From Reinekea sp. G2M2-21 (GTDB lineage: Bacteria > Pseudomonadota > Gammaproteobacteria > Pseudomonadales > Natronospirillaceae): a stretch of DNA of 64,000 bases. Positions 43,262 through 51,852 of the stretch are shown one piece after another. The notes below the pieces were generated by a model. It was not told the DNA's origin and searched no databases. It saw only the letters and a list, made by a program, of their open reading frames with translations. Position 1 is the first letter of the stretch, and each line of letters starts with the position of its first letter. The stretch lies in the NCBI RefSeq assembly GCF_015687175.1, contig NZ_JADPQG010000003.1, positions 434,001-498,000 of the forward strand, in the 5' to 3' direction. The translations under genes and the position numbers were made by a program.

Positions 43262-45464
43262 AACCCGGTAAAATATCCAGAATGGGCAAGACAATTGCTC
43301 GATCAAACGATCGTTGGCGAGTGTCACGCACAAACTGAATGACAACCCGCTGTGTGTCTTCCTGCACAATTTGCCCAAGACCGAGACTCGGGTGCCTGAC
43401 CGTTCTGTTGAGTAATTCTGTCGTCGAGGTCGTTGCCCGCCAAGACACGGGTCCCAATGATTTCACCACGGCATAATGTTCCACACTGGCCTGATGCATC
43501 CCCGCAGGTAACACAGCGGGAGAATCGGGCTGCTGCAACCAACTGAGAAAGGGCGACAAACCCGAAACATAGTCGATGGGCATCAACGGCGAATGGTCAC
43601 TCACCTGTTCGGCGAGCGGTGTCACCAAAATCAGCGATTGTTTCGCCCGGGTCATCGCGACATACAACAGCCGCCGCTCACTCGTCACACTGGCTGGAAT
43701 GGTCATGTCGCTGTCGGGCTGATAGGGATAAAACCGATGGTTGAACTCAGGAATTATCACGCACGGCCATTCCCGCCCTTTCGATTTATGAATCGAGGTG
43801 ATTAACAGGGCATCTTGGTCGTTCGGCGTTTTACGTGCCATCAGCTCGGCCAATTGCGCCGATGCGCTGGCCAATGGCCATTGCTGCTGACGCACAAACA
43901 TAGCAAAGGCTTTCACCGTCGCCACCTGGTCCTCGACCGCAGCGGCCGAAAAAGCGTTATCCCGCAATGCCGACATATAGTCTGTGGCCTGAATCCAACC
44001 CTGAATAAGATTGTAGGTATCCCCCTGTCCGCGCTCGGCTTTATCGATCCAACGTGCACGTTCAAAAAGTGCCTCACTCTGATACGCTGACAACGGCTCA
44101 GGTACCGCATTGCGCAAAGCTTGTCCCCAGCGGGTGGGTGCATGCGCCAATGTTTGAATCAGCTCGTCAACAATACTCTTTTTAATCTTCAGGTAAGGTT
44201 GTGTCAGCAGCGATTGCCAGGCAATGCGTCGTGTTTTCAAGTTCCAGTCACCTGCCTGACCGCTGGCCAGCTGCAGCAAAACCCGAAACGGACGCAGTTC
44301 ATGCCGCTCCAGTACCGTCTGATGATTATCCAGGCGAAACGGTATGTTATTCGCCAGCAACAGCAGTTCCAACCTGGCGCTGTTAGCCCACAACCGGTTG
44401 ATCACGGCAATATCGGATAACGGATACTGTTCTGACCACTGCACAATGGAATTCAGTACCCCTTGGGCACTGTCTTTAGCAGGCAATAATTGCACATCGG
44501 TAGCGCTGGCGGCTTCGTGCGATATGCACTGGGTTCGCTTCGATGGGTCGGGATAGTTGCCGGCAATAACCTGGTTCGCCAACAGGCTCAGACCGTCGCC
44601 AAAACGAAACGTATGGCTGAGCTGATAGTCCTGACAATCGCGAAAGATCTGCTCAAAATGTTGCGTCAGAAGAGTGGGTTTAGAGCCCCGGAACTCGTAA
44701 ATGGTTTGATCCGGGTCGCCAACCACCATCACTTGTGCCACGTCGCCAGCCAGGGTTTCCAATAAGAAATGCTGAGCCGGGTTTATGTCCTGAAATTCGT
44801 CAACGATGATCTCCGCCATGTGCCCTGAAAACTGCTCCGCCAGGGCAGGATCTTTGCGGAAACGCTGCACCGGTTCGTAAATCAGATCGGAAAACGTCAA
44901 GCAGCCCTGCTCTTTTCGCCAATCCTCAAAGCGGTAAAAAGCCTCGATAAAAAACTGACATACTGCAGGCAGACCAATTCGCTCAAATACAAGTTCCGGG
45001 CTGTCCAATGAGCTTTTCACCAGTTCGAAATAGGCGACAGCGGGCTCTACCCATTTTTTCTTCCGGGTCAGCACATCGTCGGCGATCGATTCATCAGCCA
45101 AATGACGCAGAATTCGCCACGTCGCCGACTCGATGTCAGCGTCTGCCATCAGGTTTTTGTTGAAAGCTGGCATGTCACCCTGACGGACCAAGGTTTGACA
45201 GATGCGATAACCCAGCGAATGAAAGGTACGGATATCTGGGGTTGTATTTCCCTGCAGGGCAATGCCCAAGCGACGTTCAAAATCAACCTGCGCCGATTTG
45301 TTATACATCAGAACCAGCAGGCGACGCGGATTAGCGCCGTCGGACAGTCTTTTTTGCACATACGCCGTAAGGGTTTGGGTTTTGCCGGAACCGGCCACTG
45401 CGATGATACGAGCGTGCCCACCGCCATGGTGGATAATCGTCTGTTGTTCGGTGGTGTATTGCAC
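43260..45464 (-). CDS. UvrD/Rep-like superfamily 1 helicase (second copy, divergent)
   Basis: A 734-residue ATP-dependent 3'-5' helicase distinct from uvrD at 13679. Walker A is AVAGSGKTQTL, Walker B IIVDEFQDINPAQ, motif III GDPDQTIYEFRGSKP, motif IV SHTFRFGDGL, motif V TSIHKSKGREW and motif VI YVAMTRAKQSL. The C-terminus (VRHPSLGLGQIV through VIQFVRDTRQRSF) resembles the Tudor-like tail of UvrD, suggesting contact with RNA polymerase or another protein. Identity with UvrD is low, so its repair or replication role is uncertain. It is monocistronic. Confidence 0.88.
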   Translation of the reverse strand: MQYTTEQQTIIHHGGGHARIIAVAGSGKTQTLTAYVQKRLSDGANPRRLLVLMYNKSAQVDFERRLGIALQGNTTPDIRTFHSLGYRICQTLVRQGDMPAFNKNLMADADIESATWRILRHLADESIADDVLTRKKKWVEPAVAYFELVKSSLDSPELVFERIGLPAVCQFFIEAFYRFEDWRKEQGCLTFSDLIYEPVQRFRKDPALAEQFSGHMAEIIVDEFQDINPAQHFLLETLAGDVAQVMVVGDPDQTIYEFRGSKPTLLTQHFEQIFRDCQDYQLSHTFRFGDGLSLLANQVIAGNYPDPSKRTQCISHEAASATDVQLLPAKDSAQGVLNSIVQWSEQYPLSDIAVINRLWANSARLELLLLANNIPFRLDNHQTVLERHELRPFRVLLQLASGQAGDWNLKTRRIAWQSLLTQPYLKIKKSIVDELIQTLAHAPTRWGQALRNAVPEPLSAYQSEALFERARWIDKAERGQGDTYNLIQGWIQATDYMSALRDNAFSAAAVEDQVATVKAFAMFVRQQQWPLASASAQLAELMARKTPNDQDALLITSIHKSKGREWPCVIIPEFNHRFYPYQPDSDMTIPASVTSERRLLYVAMTRAKQSLILVTPLAEQVSDHSPLMPIDYVSGLSPFLSWLQQPDSPAVLPAGMHQASVEHYAVVKSLGPVSWRATTSTTELLNRTVRHPSLGLGQIVQEDTQRVVIQFVRDTRQRSFDRAIVLPILDILPG

Positions 45465-45555
45465 AAAAAAAACCGGCGCTGAAAATCGGAGGTCGCACAG
45501 AATAGCAGATTTTAGCCTGTGCGGCGTGGCTCGCTAGGATAAACCGGGTTGACCC

Positions 45556-45931
45556 GAATGGTACTTACTTAACCAGATTTAATTCATGTCATCAGGTTTT
45601 GTTTAATACAGTGCCATAGTTTCATTAGGATATTTGCGCCGTCAAGGGTCAGGTATGGAAGAGAAGCAAAGCGGGCGACATACAGGGGGTTAAAATCGAT
45701 TAAAAGCGAAGCCCCAATGGGCTTCGATTCGATTTTAACGACTTCACCCCTGGTGAAGGCCGGATCAAGGGGATCTCCCCTTGGAAAGAAAAAACCTCCG
45801 AAACATTCATTAAGAACTGCGAACGAATCGTCAGATCTGACTGGTTATTCAGGACAAGGGATACACAGTACAACCAGATCGCAGATGCCATTGAAATAAA
45901 AAGTCACATGCCAACTAAGTACGAACCGTTC
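45556..45931. mobile_element. Decayed IS-like or MITE-like element, copy 2 (inverted)
   Basis: About 376 bp in a 507-bp gene-free gap. The left end gaatggtacttac (45556-45568) equals the 13-bp left end of copy 1 (19472-19484). The right end, aagtacgaaccgttc at 45917-45931, resembles the inverse of that end with a 4-bp insertion and one change. The core 45719-45784 matches 19605-19670 on the other strand at 60 of 66 positions, and it lies at a similar distance from the corresponding end (147 versus 133 bp). No transposase frame is intact. The rest of the gap (45465-45555, 45932-45971) shows nothing else. Confidence 0.55.
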
Positions 45932-45971
45932 AGGTTACCCCCTGCCCATGCCCAACATTGGCCTTTTAACG

Positions 45972-47303
45972 CTACTGACCGGTAACGGAAAGATCGGCAA
46001 AGCGGATCGGCGCCATGCACGAGGATCGGCTATCATTCCACAGCATCTGATTCCCGACAGTAACCACCTGGTTGAACATCTGATACAGGTTACCGGCAAC
46101 GGTGACACCCCGGACCGACTGCACCCGTTCCCCGTTCCGCCACAGATAACCAGAGGCGCCACAGCTAAAATCACCGGATATTGGCTTAGTACCACTGTGC
46201 AAACCGTCCAATTGGGTTACTTCAAAAACACAGCCTTCATGCAGTTGGTCAGGGCTAGCATCGCCGGCCAGTAAATGTAACTGATGCAATCCAACGGAGA
46301 GCGCCGCTTTTGCACTACGTTGCGCGTGAGCAGTATTAGCGACGTCAAAATAGGCAGCGGTCGCGGAGTTATGCGCCAAAGTTTTCAGCACACCGTGTTC
46401 GACCAACGTGACTGGTGCTGTGCAAAAACCTTCTGCGTCAAAGGCTTCATAACCCAAACCGGAGATGTTCCGGGGTTGATCCACAAAATTCAATCGCCGG
46501 TCAAAAACAGCCTGTCCCAACTTGTCACGCATCGGGTTTACCTGATCCATGGCAGCCTTGCCCGACCACATCAGACTGAAGGCACCCAACAGTTCAGCCT
46601 GTGTGTTCGGCGCGAAGATCACATCGTATTGACCGCTTTGAATCGGTCCGCCCGCGAGCAACGCGCGTGAGTCATCATAAGCGGTCGTGACAATCTGCTC
46701 GGCATTCAACTCGAGAAAATGTCGGCCAGCCATCACTCCTGGCGCCATGGCCGTTTGGCCGTTATTTTCTGCCAAGGGGTACGCATAAGCCATTATCCGC
46801 CGCGCCTGTTGCTCGGTGTGTCGGCCATAAGAATTGAACAGCGCCTGAGTGTAGGTCACGTCGGAGAGTGCATTGTAGGGCACGTTTCGAATTCCCTCGC
46901 GAGCGAGCAGTTCTTGCTCTATGCCAACGATAAAGTTGATTTTTGCATCGATATCCGTGTCATCTTCCGGCAGTAACGAAGGTTCTTCCGCACGTTCCTG
47001 GCCACTAATTTGCGGGATGCGTTCATGTTGCTGCGGTGCTTGAAAACGTGCATTAATGAGCGCCTGACCCACCATGAACTTGAGCGATTCATCGTCAACC
47101 GCTTCCGACGACGCCATACCAACCTGGCCGTCACTGACCACCCGCAGACCTACAATGAACGAGGAATTCACCGAATGTTCGTCCAGGCGGCCATCTAACG
47201 CCTTCAGGGTCAGAGACTGCGAAGTTTGCATAACCAAGTCTGCCTCGGCGTTTTGTTGGGTAACCCAGTGCAGGACTTTTTCGGCGATCTGCTGAGTACT
47301 CAT
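45972..47303 (-). CDS. TldE/PmbA-type metalloprotease partner subunit
   Basis: A 443-residue member of the TldD/PmbA (U62) family. It lacks the HExxxH zinc motif, as expected for the TldE subunit. Family marks are TVAGNLYQMFNQV-type sequence (VTVAGNLYQMF) near the end and GFCTAPVTLVEHGVLK in the middle. TldE pairs with TldD to form a heterodimer with an internal proteolytic chamber that degrades unfolded peptides, used in E. coli for microcin B17 and CcdA processing. Its ATG overlaps the tldD stop by one base, so the two are translationally coupled. Confidence 0.88.
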   Translation of the reverse strand: MSTQQIAEKVLHWVTQQNAEADLVMQTSQSLTLKALDGRLDEHSVNSSFIVGLRVVSDGQVGMASSEAVDDESLKFMVGQALINARFQAPQQHERIPQISGQERAEEPSLLPEDDTDIDAKINFIVGIEQELLAREGIRNVPYNALSDVTYTQALFNSYGRHTEQQARRIMAYAYPLAENNGQTAMAPGVMAGRHFLELNAEQIVTTAYDDSRALLAGGPIQSGQYDVIFAPNTQAELLGAFSLMWSGKAAMDQVNPMRDKLGQAVFDRRLNFVDQPRNISGLGYEAFDAEGFCTAPVTLVEHGVLKTLAHNSATAAYFDVANTAHAQRSAKAALSVGLHQLHLLAGDASPDQLHEGCVFEVTQLDGLHSGTKPISGDFSCGASGYLWRNGERVQSVRGVTVAGNLYQMFNQVVTVGNQMLWNDSRSSCMAPIRFADLSVTGQ

Positions 47304-48688
47304 CAGGCATTACCTCCAACCAAAATGCGGTCAACCTTGATCGCGGGCTGCCCTACGGTGGTTGGAATCGCACCACTCACCGAACCACACATACCGCACG
47401 CCAACTCCAGATTGTCGCTGACCATAGAGATTTCCTTCAACACTTTCGGTCCCGTCGAGATCAATGTCGCCCCCTTAACCGGGTATAAAATTTTACCGTT
47501 TTCCACGTAATACCCTTCCTGTACGGCGAAGTTAAATTCCCCGGTTCCCGGTTTCACCGAACCGCCACCCAGGTGCGATGCATAAATCCCCCGATCAATG
47601 GAGGCAATCATGTCTTCAAACCGATCATCACCGGCTTCTATAAACGTATTGCGCATGCGCGAGGCAGGGGCGTATTTATAGGATTCGCGACGGCCACTGC
47701 CCGTCCTGGCGTAGCCGGTCTTTTCACTGCCTAATCGATCAACCAAAAAGCTAGTCAGCTGCCCGTTCTTAATCAGTTGAGTGCGTTGTGTGGCCATGCC
47801 TTCATCATCAATATTGATCGAACCCCAGGCATTTTTCAGGGTACCATCGTCAACGGCACTGACCTTGGTGTGCGCGATCTGCGCACCCATCTGATCATGA
47901 AATACGGAAGCTTTTTTCGCGACGGAGGTGGTTTCCAAAAGATGACCGCACGCTTCATGAAAAATAACGCCACCAAAACCATTACCCATGACTACCGGCA
48001 TTTCGCCTCCGGGACAGGGGCGCGCAGACAGATTGACCAGAGCCTGGCGGCCTGCTTCGGCACCCAACGCGGCAGCATCTACTGCATCAGCGAGTTCCCA
48101 GCCTTGTAGTCCGCCCATGTCTTTCTGCCCATGTGCCTGCGCGCTACCGTCGGAGGCTATCGCTACCATCACCGCTCGAACATAGTGCCGGGTATCTTCA
48201 ACATGCAACCCTTCGCTGTTGAACAGCGCGATGTGCTGTTCTCGCTGTAACTGCGTGCCTTTGGTTTGAGTGATTTGAGCACCTGCCCGTTGGGCCGCCC
48301 GGCTGGCAGCGAGCAGAAACTCAATTTTGGCGTCGATCATGGCATCTGCAGATAAAGGCTTTAAACCCGAGTGCAATGCTTCAACCTGCCGGAAATCAAA
48401 GGCGGTCGCCACCACTTTTGGGTCGCGCCGATCCTTGACGGCCAACTCATTGGCGATTCGTTTGAGTTCGTCCGCGTGTGGCTTATTGGTATAGCCATAA
48501 AGCACTTTGCCCGCGAACACCATGCGCAGACCAATACCGAATTCGACGCCAGACTGCACGGAATCGACCTTTTCGGATAAGGTCGTCAGCGTCGATCGCA
48601 ACTGACGTTCGACAAACAATTCGGCGAAATCGGCCCCAAGACTAAGTGCGTAATCGATCACGGAACGGGCAACTTCCGGGCTAAGCAT
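47303..48688 (-). CDS. TldD-type zinc metalloprotease, non-E. coli subgroup
   Basis: A 461-residue catalytic subunit of a TldD/TldE heterodimer. The zinc site is HEACGH at 244-249, followed by LLETTSVAKKASVF. A further Cys-containing loop near residue 430 (ELACGMCGSVSG, then GQPAIKVDRILVGG) completes the family pattern. E. coli TldD has HEAVGHGLEGD; the HEACGH form is, from memory, typical of TldD proteins in Firmicutes and archaea. This may therefore be a second pair beside a canonical one elsewhere. The ATG at 48688 has gagga six bases before it and is preferred over 48721. Confidence 0.9.
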   Translation of the reverse strand: MLSPEVARSVIDYALSLGADFAELFVERQLRSTLTTLSEKVDSVQSGVEFGIGLRMVFAGKVLYGYTNKPHADELKRIANELAVKDRRDPKVVATAFDFRQVEALHSGLKPLSADAMIDAKIEFLLAASRAAQRAGAQITQTKGTQLQREQHIALFNSEGLHVEDTRHYVRAVMVAIASDGSAQAHGQKDMGGLQGWELADAVDAAALGAEAGRQALVNLSARPCPGGEMPVVMGNGFGGVIFHEACGHLLETTSVAKKASVFHDQMGAQIAHTKVSAVDDGTLKNAWGSINIDDEGMATQRTQLIKNGQLTSFLVDRLGSEKTGYARTGSGRRESYKYAPASRMRNTFIEAGDDRFEDMIASIDRGIYASHLGGGSVKPGTGEFNFAVQEGYYVENGKILYPVKGATLISTGPKVLKEISMVSDNLELACGMCGSVSGAIPTTVGQPAIKVDRILVGGNA

Positions 48689-48855
48689 AGGATTTCCTCT
48701 GATGAGTTGAGAACAGTGCAACGATAGCAGATCGTAATCGCTGAGCCGAGTACGTGACGGAAGTCTGATACGGATCAGAAGTAGAACGATAATTCAGACA
48801 CAGTTCAAGCGGTTCTTTGCTATAGTCTTAGCAACCTCCTCAGAAGGAAAGCACT

Positions 48856-49110
48856 ATGCCAAAACAAGAACTGAAAAGCCTTTTTCAACGTTTGCGTGAT
48901 CACTTACCCGAGGGTGAAGCCAGCGCCCAACAGAAGATGCTGATGGATCAGATTGCTTACCATTTACACGACGAAGGCAGCCCGGATCCGGTCGATCCGA
49001 GCTTACGCAGTTCGGTTGAGGCGTTGATCGGCGATATCGAAACGGACCATCCGAAAAGTGCCGCCATTGCCAAAAATATTCTGGAAACACTGGCATCCAT
49101 TGGTATTTAA
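48856..49110 (+). CDS. DUF4404 family protein
   Basis: An 84-residue helical cytoplasmic protein. The start KQELKSLFQRLRDHL, the central DPSLRSSVEALIGDIETDHP and the end ILETLASIGI fit DUF4404, a gammaproteobacterial family of unknown function in which the terminal LxxLSSMGI-like motif is constant. cagaagga precedes the ATG. It is divergent from tldD, with about 170 bp of shared promoter region, and convergent with rmuC. Confidence 0.82.
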   Translation: MPKQELKSLFQRLRDHLPEGEASAQQKMLMDQIAYHLHDEGSPDPVDPSLRSSVEALIGDIETDHPKSAAIAKNILETLASIGI

Positions 49111-49200
49111 ACCGGATCAGAAAGGGCGTGGCACTTGGGCTCTACCGTGACAACACAATTTATCTTAACGGCAGCCGACATGCGCCAATTTCGAGTTGAC

Positions 49201-50718
49201 CTAGCCGTTTTTTGCTAACGCATCCAACCCGTCTACCGGTTCTGAGGCCTCGGATCCGGTATCGCGCTCCAAACTGAAGCTCGGCGCCAGCGTTTTACTG
49301 ACCGGCGCACCATAGTCCTTCAGGCGGTTCACGTAACTGATCATGGAACCCCGCCCCTCGGTCAGGCTGCTCATCGCGTCATGAAACGATTTATCGGCGC
49401 CGGATATCTGCTGACCCAGTTTTTCCATTTTATGGCTGAATACCGCAACTTTGTCGTAAATTTTGCCGGCCAGGGCATACAGCTCTTTGGCGTTTTCGTT
49501 CTGACGTTCGAGCGACCAAAGATTGGCGACCGTGCGTAATGTTGCCAGCAGCGTGGTAGGCGTCACCACAACGATATGACGTTCAAAAGCTTCATTGAAC
49601 AGGCTGGGGTCGGCTTCAAATGCCGCGATAAACGCGCTTTCGATGGGCATAAACATCAACACGAAATCCGGTGCATTGAGGGCTGGTAAAGCGGGGTAGT
49701 TTTTATCACTTAAATTGCGAATGTGCTGGCGTATGGCACCGACATGTTCCCGAAGCGATTGTTCGCGGCTTCGTTCATTTTCTGCACCCACGACCGCCTG
49801 ATAGGCATTCAGGCTGACCTTACTGTCGACAATAATATGCTTGCCTTCTGGCAGATGAATAATGAAATCCGGACGGCGATTGCGCCCCTGTTCATCTTTG
49901 AAATTAGGTTCGCGTTCAAACTCACGTCCTTGCTGAAGACCGGCACTTTCGAGAATACGCTCAAGCTGCAGTTCGCCCCAATTGCCCTGCAATTTCTTGT
50001 CGCCTTTCAGCGCCCGAGTCAAATCCCCGGCCTGTTTATGCAACTGACTGTTCAGATCTTTTAACAATCCTAACTGAGCCAGCAGCTGAGAACGCCCTTG
50101 GGTATCTTGGGTGTGAATGTCATCCACGCGTTTGCGAAACTGCTCAATCTGTTTATTGAACGGATCCAACAACGCCGTCAACGATTGCTGAGAAGCTTCG
50201 CTGAAGGTACGCTGTTTCTGCTCGAAGATCGCATTCGCCACTACGCTGAATTCTTTGCTCAACTGTTCTTTGGCGTCCTGTAAAAGCGCCAGTTGTGCGG
50301 CATGGTGTGCAGCTTCGCTTTCTGCGCGCGCCTTTAGGTCTGCAAGCTGGTTTTCGGCCAGCCGCAAGGCTTCACGGGTCTGCGTCAGCAGCGCATCTTT
50401 TTCGGTCAATTGGTTTTGCAGGGATTGAAGCTGAGCCATTTGCGCGCTGAGAGCGGCAACCTTAGCTTGATACTGACTCAGTTGACGCTGCAGATCCTGA
50501 GCCTGATCCCGACTTTGATCGAGGGCGTTTTCGCGCTCGATCAAGGTCGATTTTAAGAACGCATGCTGTCCCAGGATCTGAGTATATTGCCGATCCAGTG
50601 CGTCATAGCGACGCTGATTGCGGTGCATGACCAGGGCCAGAATCAACAGTGCGGGAATGAGACCGGCGCCGAGGCCGATAAGCAGTATCTGGAAATGCGT
50701 AGTTATCCAAGTCAGCAA
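49201..50718 (-). CDS. rmuC: DNA recombination protein RmuC
   Basis: A 505-residue protein with one N-terminal transmembrane helix (about 9-30), a long coiled coil (about 40-200) and a nuclease-like RmuC domain containing GNWGELQLERILESAGL, RPDFIIHLPEGKHIIVDSKV and PTTLLATLRTVANLW. RmuC limits inversions at short inverted repeats. The start is probably a TTG at 50718: gaagga lies six bases upstream and the gene then begins 11 bp after the preceding stop. A GTG/ATG-rich longer frame to 50787 would overlap the pseudouridine synthase gene by 59 bp. It is third in a three-gene unit. Confidence 0.88.
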   Translation of the reverse strand: MLTWITTHFQILLIGLGAGLIPALLILALVMHRNQRRYDALDRQYTQILGQHAFLKSTLIERENALDQSRDQAQDLQRQLSQYQAKVAALSAQMAQLQSLQNQLTEKDALLTQTREALRLAENQLADLKARAESEAAHHAAQLALLQDAKEQLSKEFSVVANAIFEQKQRTFSEASQQSLTALLDPFNKQIEQFRKRVDDIHTQDTQGRSQLLAQLGLLKDLNSQLHKQAGDLTRALKGDKKLQGNWGELQLERILESAGLQQGREFEREPNFKDEQGRNRRPDFIIHLPEGKHIIVDSKVSLNAYQAVVGAENERSREQSLREHVGAIRQHIRNLSDKNYPALPALNAPDFVLMFMPIESAFIAAFEADPSLFNEAFERHIVVVTPTTLLATLRTVANLWSLERQNENAKELYALAGKIYDKVAVFSHKMEKLGQQISGADKSFHDAMSSLTEGRGSMISYVNRLKDYGAPVSKTLAPSFSLERDTGSEASEPVDGLDALAKNG

Positions 50719-50728
50719 AATATGTCCT

Positions 50729-51373
50729 TCAGGTGTGTTCAAGCGAAGCGGTTGCCCATTTCTGTTGCCAGTCTTCATCCGGCTCAACGCAAACCTGAAT
50801 CATCCGCCCTTGATAGTCAAATTGCAGTTGCCAGGCGTGCAGATACAAACGTGCTGCTTCGGTACCACCATATAGCGTATCGCCAAGGATCGGGCAAGCC
50901 AGGGATTTCAGCGCCACGCGCAGTTGATGCGTTTTCCCCGTTTTCGGTGACAATACGAAACCCCGGTTGCCATCGTCGAGTGCGAGGCTTCGAAATTGGG
51001 TGATAGCCGGACGCTCATTGGTGCGCAGCAATTTCCATTGACTACGCCGACTCGGCGCCATGTCGCCCTTTACCCACCCCTGTTTTTTCTTTGGTTTCCG
51101 GTCGCTGATGGCAAGGTACGTTTTCTGGATCTGACGCTGGGCGAACGACTGACTTAACAGCCGATTGCTCTGCTCGTGCTTGGCAACAATCAGCAAACCA
51201 GAGGTTGGTTTGTCTATTCGATGAACCGGGTACGCCGTGGCTTGATGTTGCTCATTCAACCAAGCCAATACACTGGGCGCGTTGGTGTCCCGTTGTACAG
51301 TCCAGCCGATAGGCTTGTTCAGGATCCAGAAATCGACGTGGTCGAACACCAACGATGGTTCAGGTCCAGGCAT
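50729..51373 (-). CDS. RluA-family pseudouridine synthase (TIGR01621-like)
   Basis: A 214-residue RNA-modifying enzyme. The catalytic Asp54 is in HRIDKPTSGLL; LNKPIGWTVQRD and SPKTGKTHQLRVAL are the other conserved blocks. There is no S4 domain. The short length fits the RluA subgroup called TIGR01621. The target RNA (rRNA or tRNA) cannot be told from sequence. The start overlaps the end of the SRPBCC gene by 14 bp, and rmuC follows after 10 bp. Confidence 0.88.
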   Translation of the reverse strand: MPGPEPSLVFDHVDFWILNKPIGWTVQRDTNAPSVLAWLNEQHQATAYPVHRIDKPTSGLLIVAKHEQSNRLLSQSFAQRQIQKTYLAISDRKPKKKQGWVKGDMAPSRRSQWKLLRTNERPAITQFRSLALDDGNRGFVLSPKTGKTHQLRVALKSLACPILGDTLYGGTEAARLYLHAWQLQFDYQGRMIQVCVEPDEDWQQKWATASLEHT

Positions 51374-51794
51374 TTAGGTCTTCATCGTCCAGGGTGTCAA
51401 TTTCTTGCTGAAGCTGATCGCGCAACCGCTCCATCCAAATGCCCCATTGCGTATTGAGGCGAGCAAGCTGTTCAGCGGATTTGCGCAAGTCACGATGCTC
51501 TGCGATCAAACTGAGACCGGCTTCTTTGCGTCCTATTCGCCAGTGCACCAAGGTGTTATGAAAATCATCTTCACCTTGCACACATAGCCATTCCAGCACC
51601 TTGTCCGGTACTTCTTCAACCACGCGAAACACCAACGTCACGTCATGGTCTTCATGCTGGAAGCGCCAACTATCACCGCCGTGAATGGATATTTCACCGG
51701 GCCACCAACGATTCAACCCAGCCCTCGTTGTCAACAAACTCCAGACACGGTCGGGCGAAGTCATCACTTCAATTTCATGATAAAGTGTCGTCAT
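51360..51794 (-). CDS. SRPBCC (START-like/AHSA1-type) domain protein
   Basis: A 144-residue single-domain protein of the Bet v1-like superfamily. It opens YHEIEVMTSPDRVWSLLTT, with the usual helix and the Trp-Trp-Pro after it (LNRWWPGEI); long strands and a C-terminal helix of about 35 residues follow. These domains bind hydrophobic ligands or assist folding; no specific function is indicated. It is the first gene of an operon with the pseudouridine synthase and rmuC, and is divergent from the gene at 51853. Confidence 0.82.
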   Translation of the reverse strand: MTTLYHEIEVMTSPDRVWSLLTTRAGLNRWWPGEISIHGGDSWRFQHEDHDVTLVFRVVEEVPDKVLEWLCVQGEDDFHNTLVHWRIGRKEAGLSLIAEHRDLRKSAEQLARLNTQWGIWMERLRDQLQQEIDTLDDEDLNAWT

Positions 51795-51852
51795 TATTTT
51801 GTCCGTGAGCTACAAGTTAAGGTAGCCCTTAAGTCTAGCAGGTTCCCTCTGG

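Noticed and set aside
42701-43271. Three open frames of 60-130 codons between aguB and the helicase
   Set aside because: No SD, odd composition, and they conflict with the leader hairpin and the well-supported 41-residue gene.
45700-45899. Overlapping frames on both strands in the gap before tldE
   Set aside because: They span the 66-bp repeat core; the frame is not kept between the two copies (a stop appears in copy 1), so they are more likely relics than genes.
45551-45940. Target-site duplication for element copy 2 (ggttgaccc / ggttaccc)
   Set aside because: The match needs a 1-base gap and the right end is degenerate, so it is too weak to claim.
50719-50787. Longer rmuC start overlapping the pseudouridine synthase gene
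   Set aside because: It has no SD, while the TTG at 50718 has gaagga at correct spacing and avoids the overlap.
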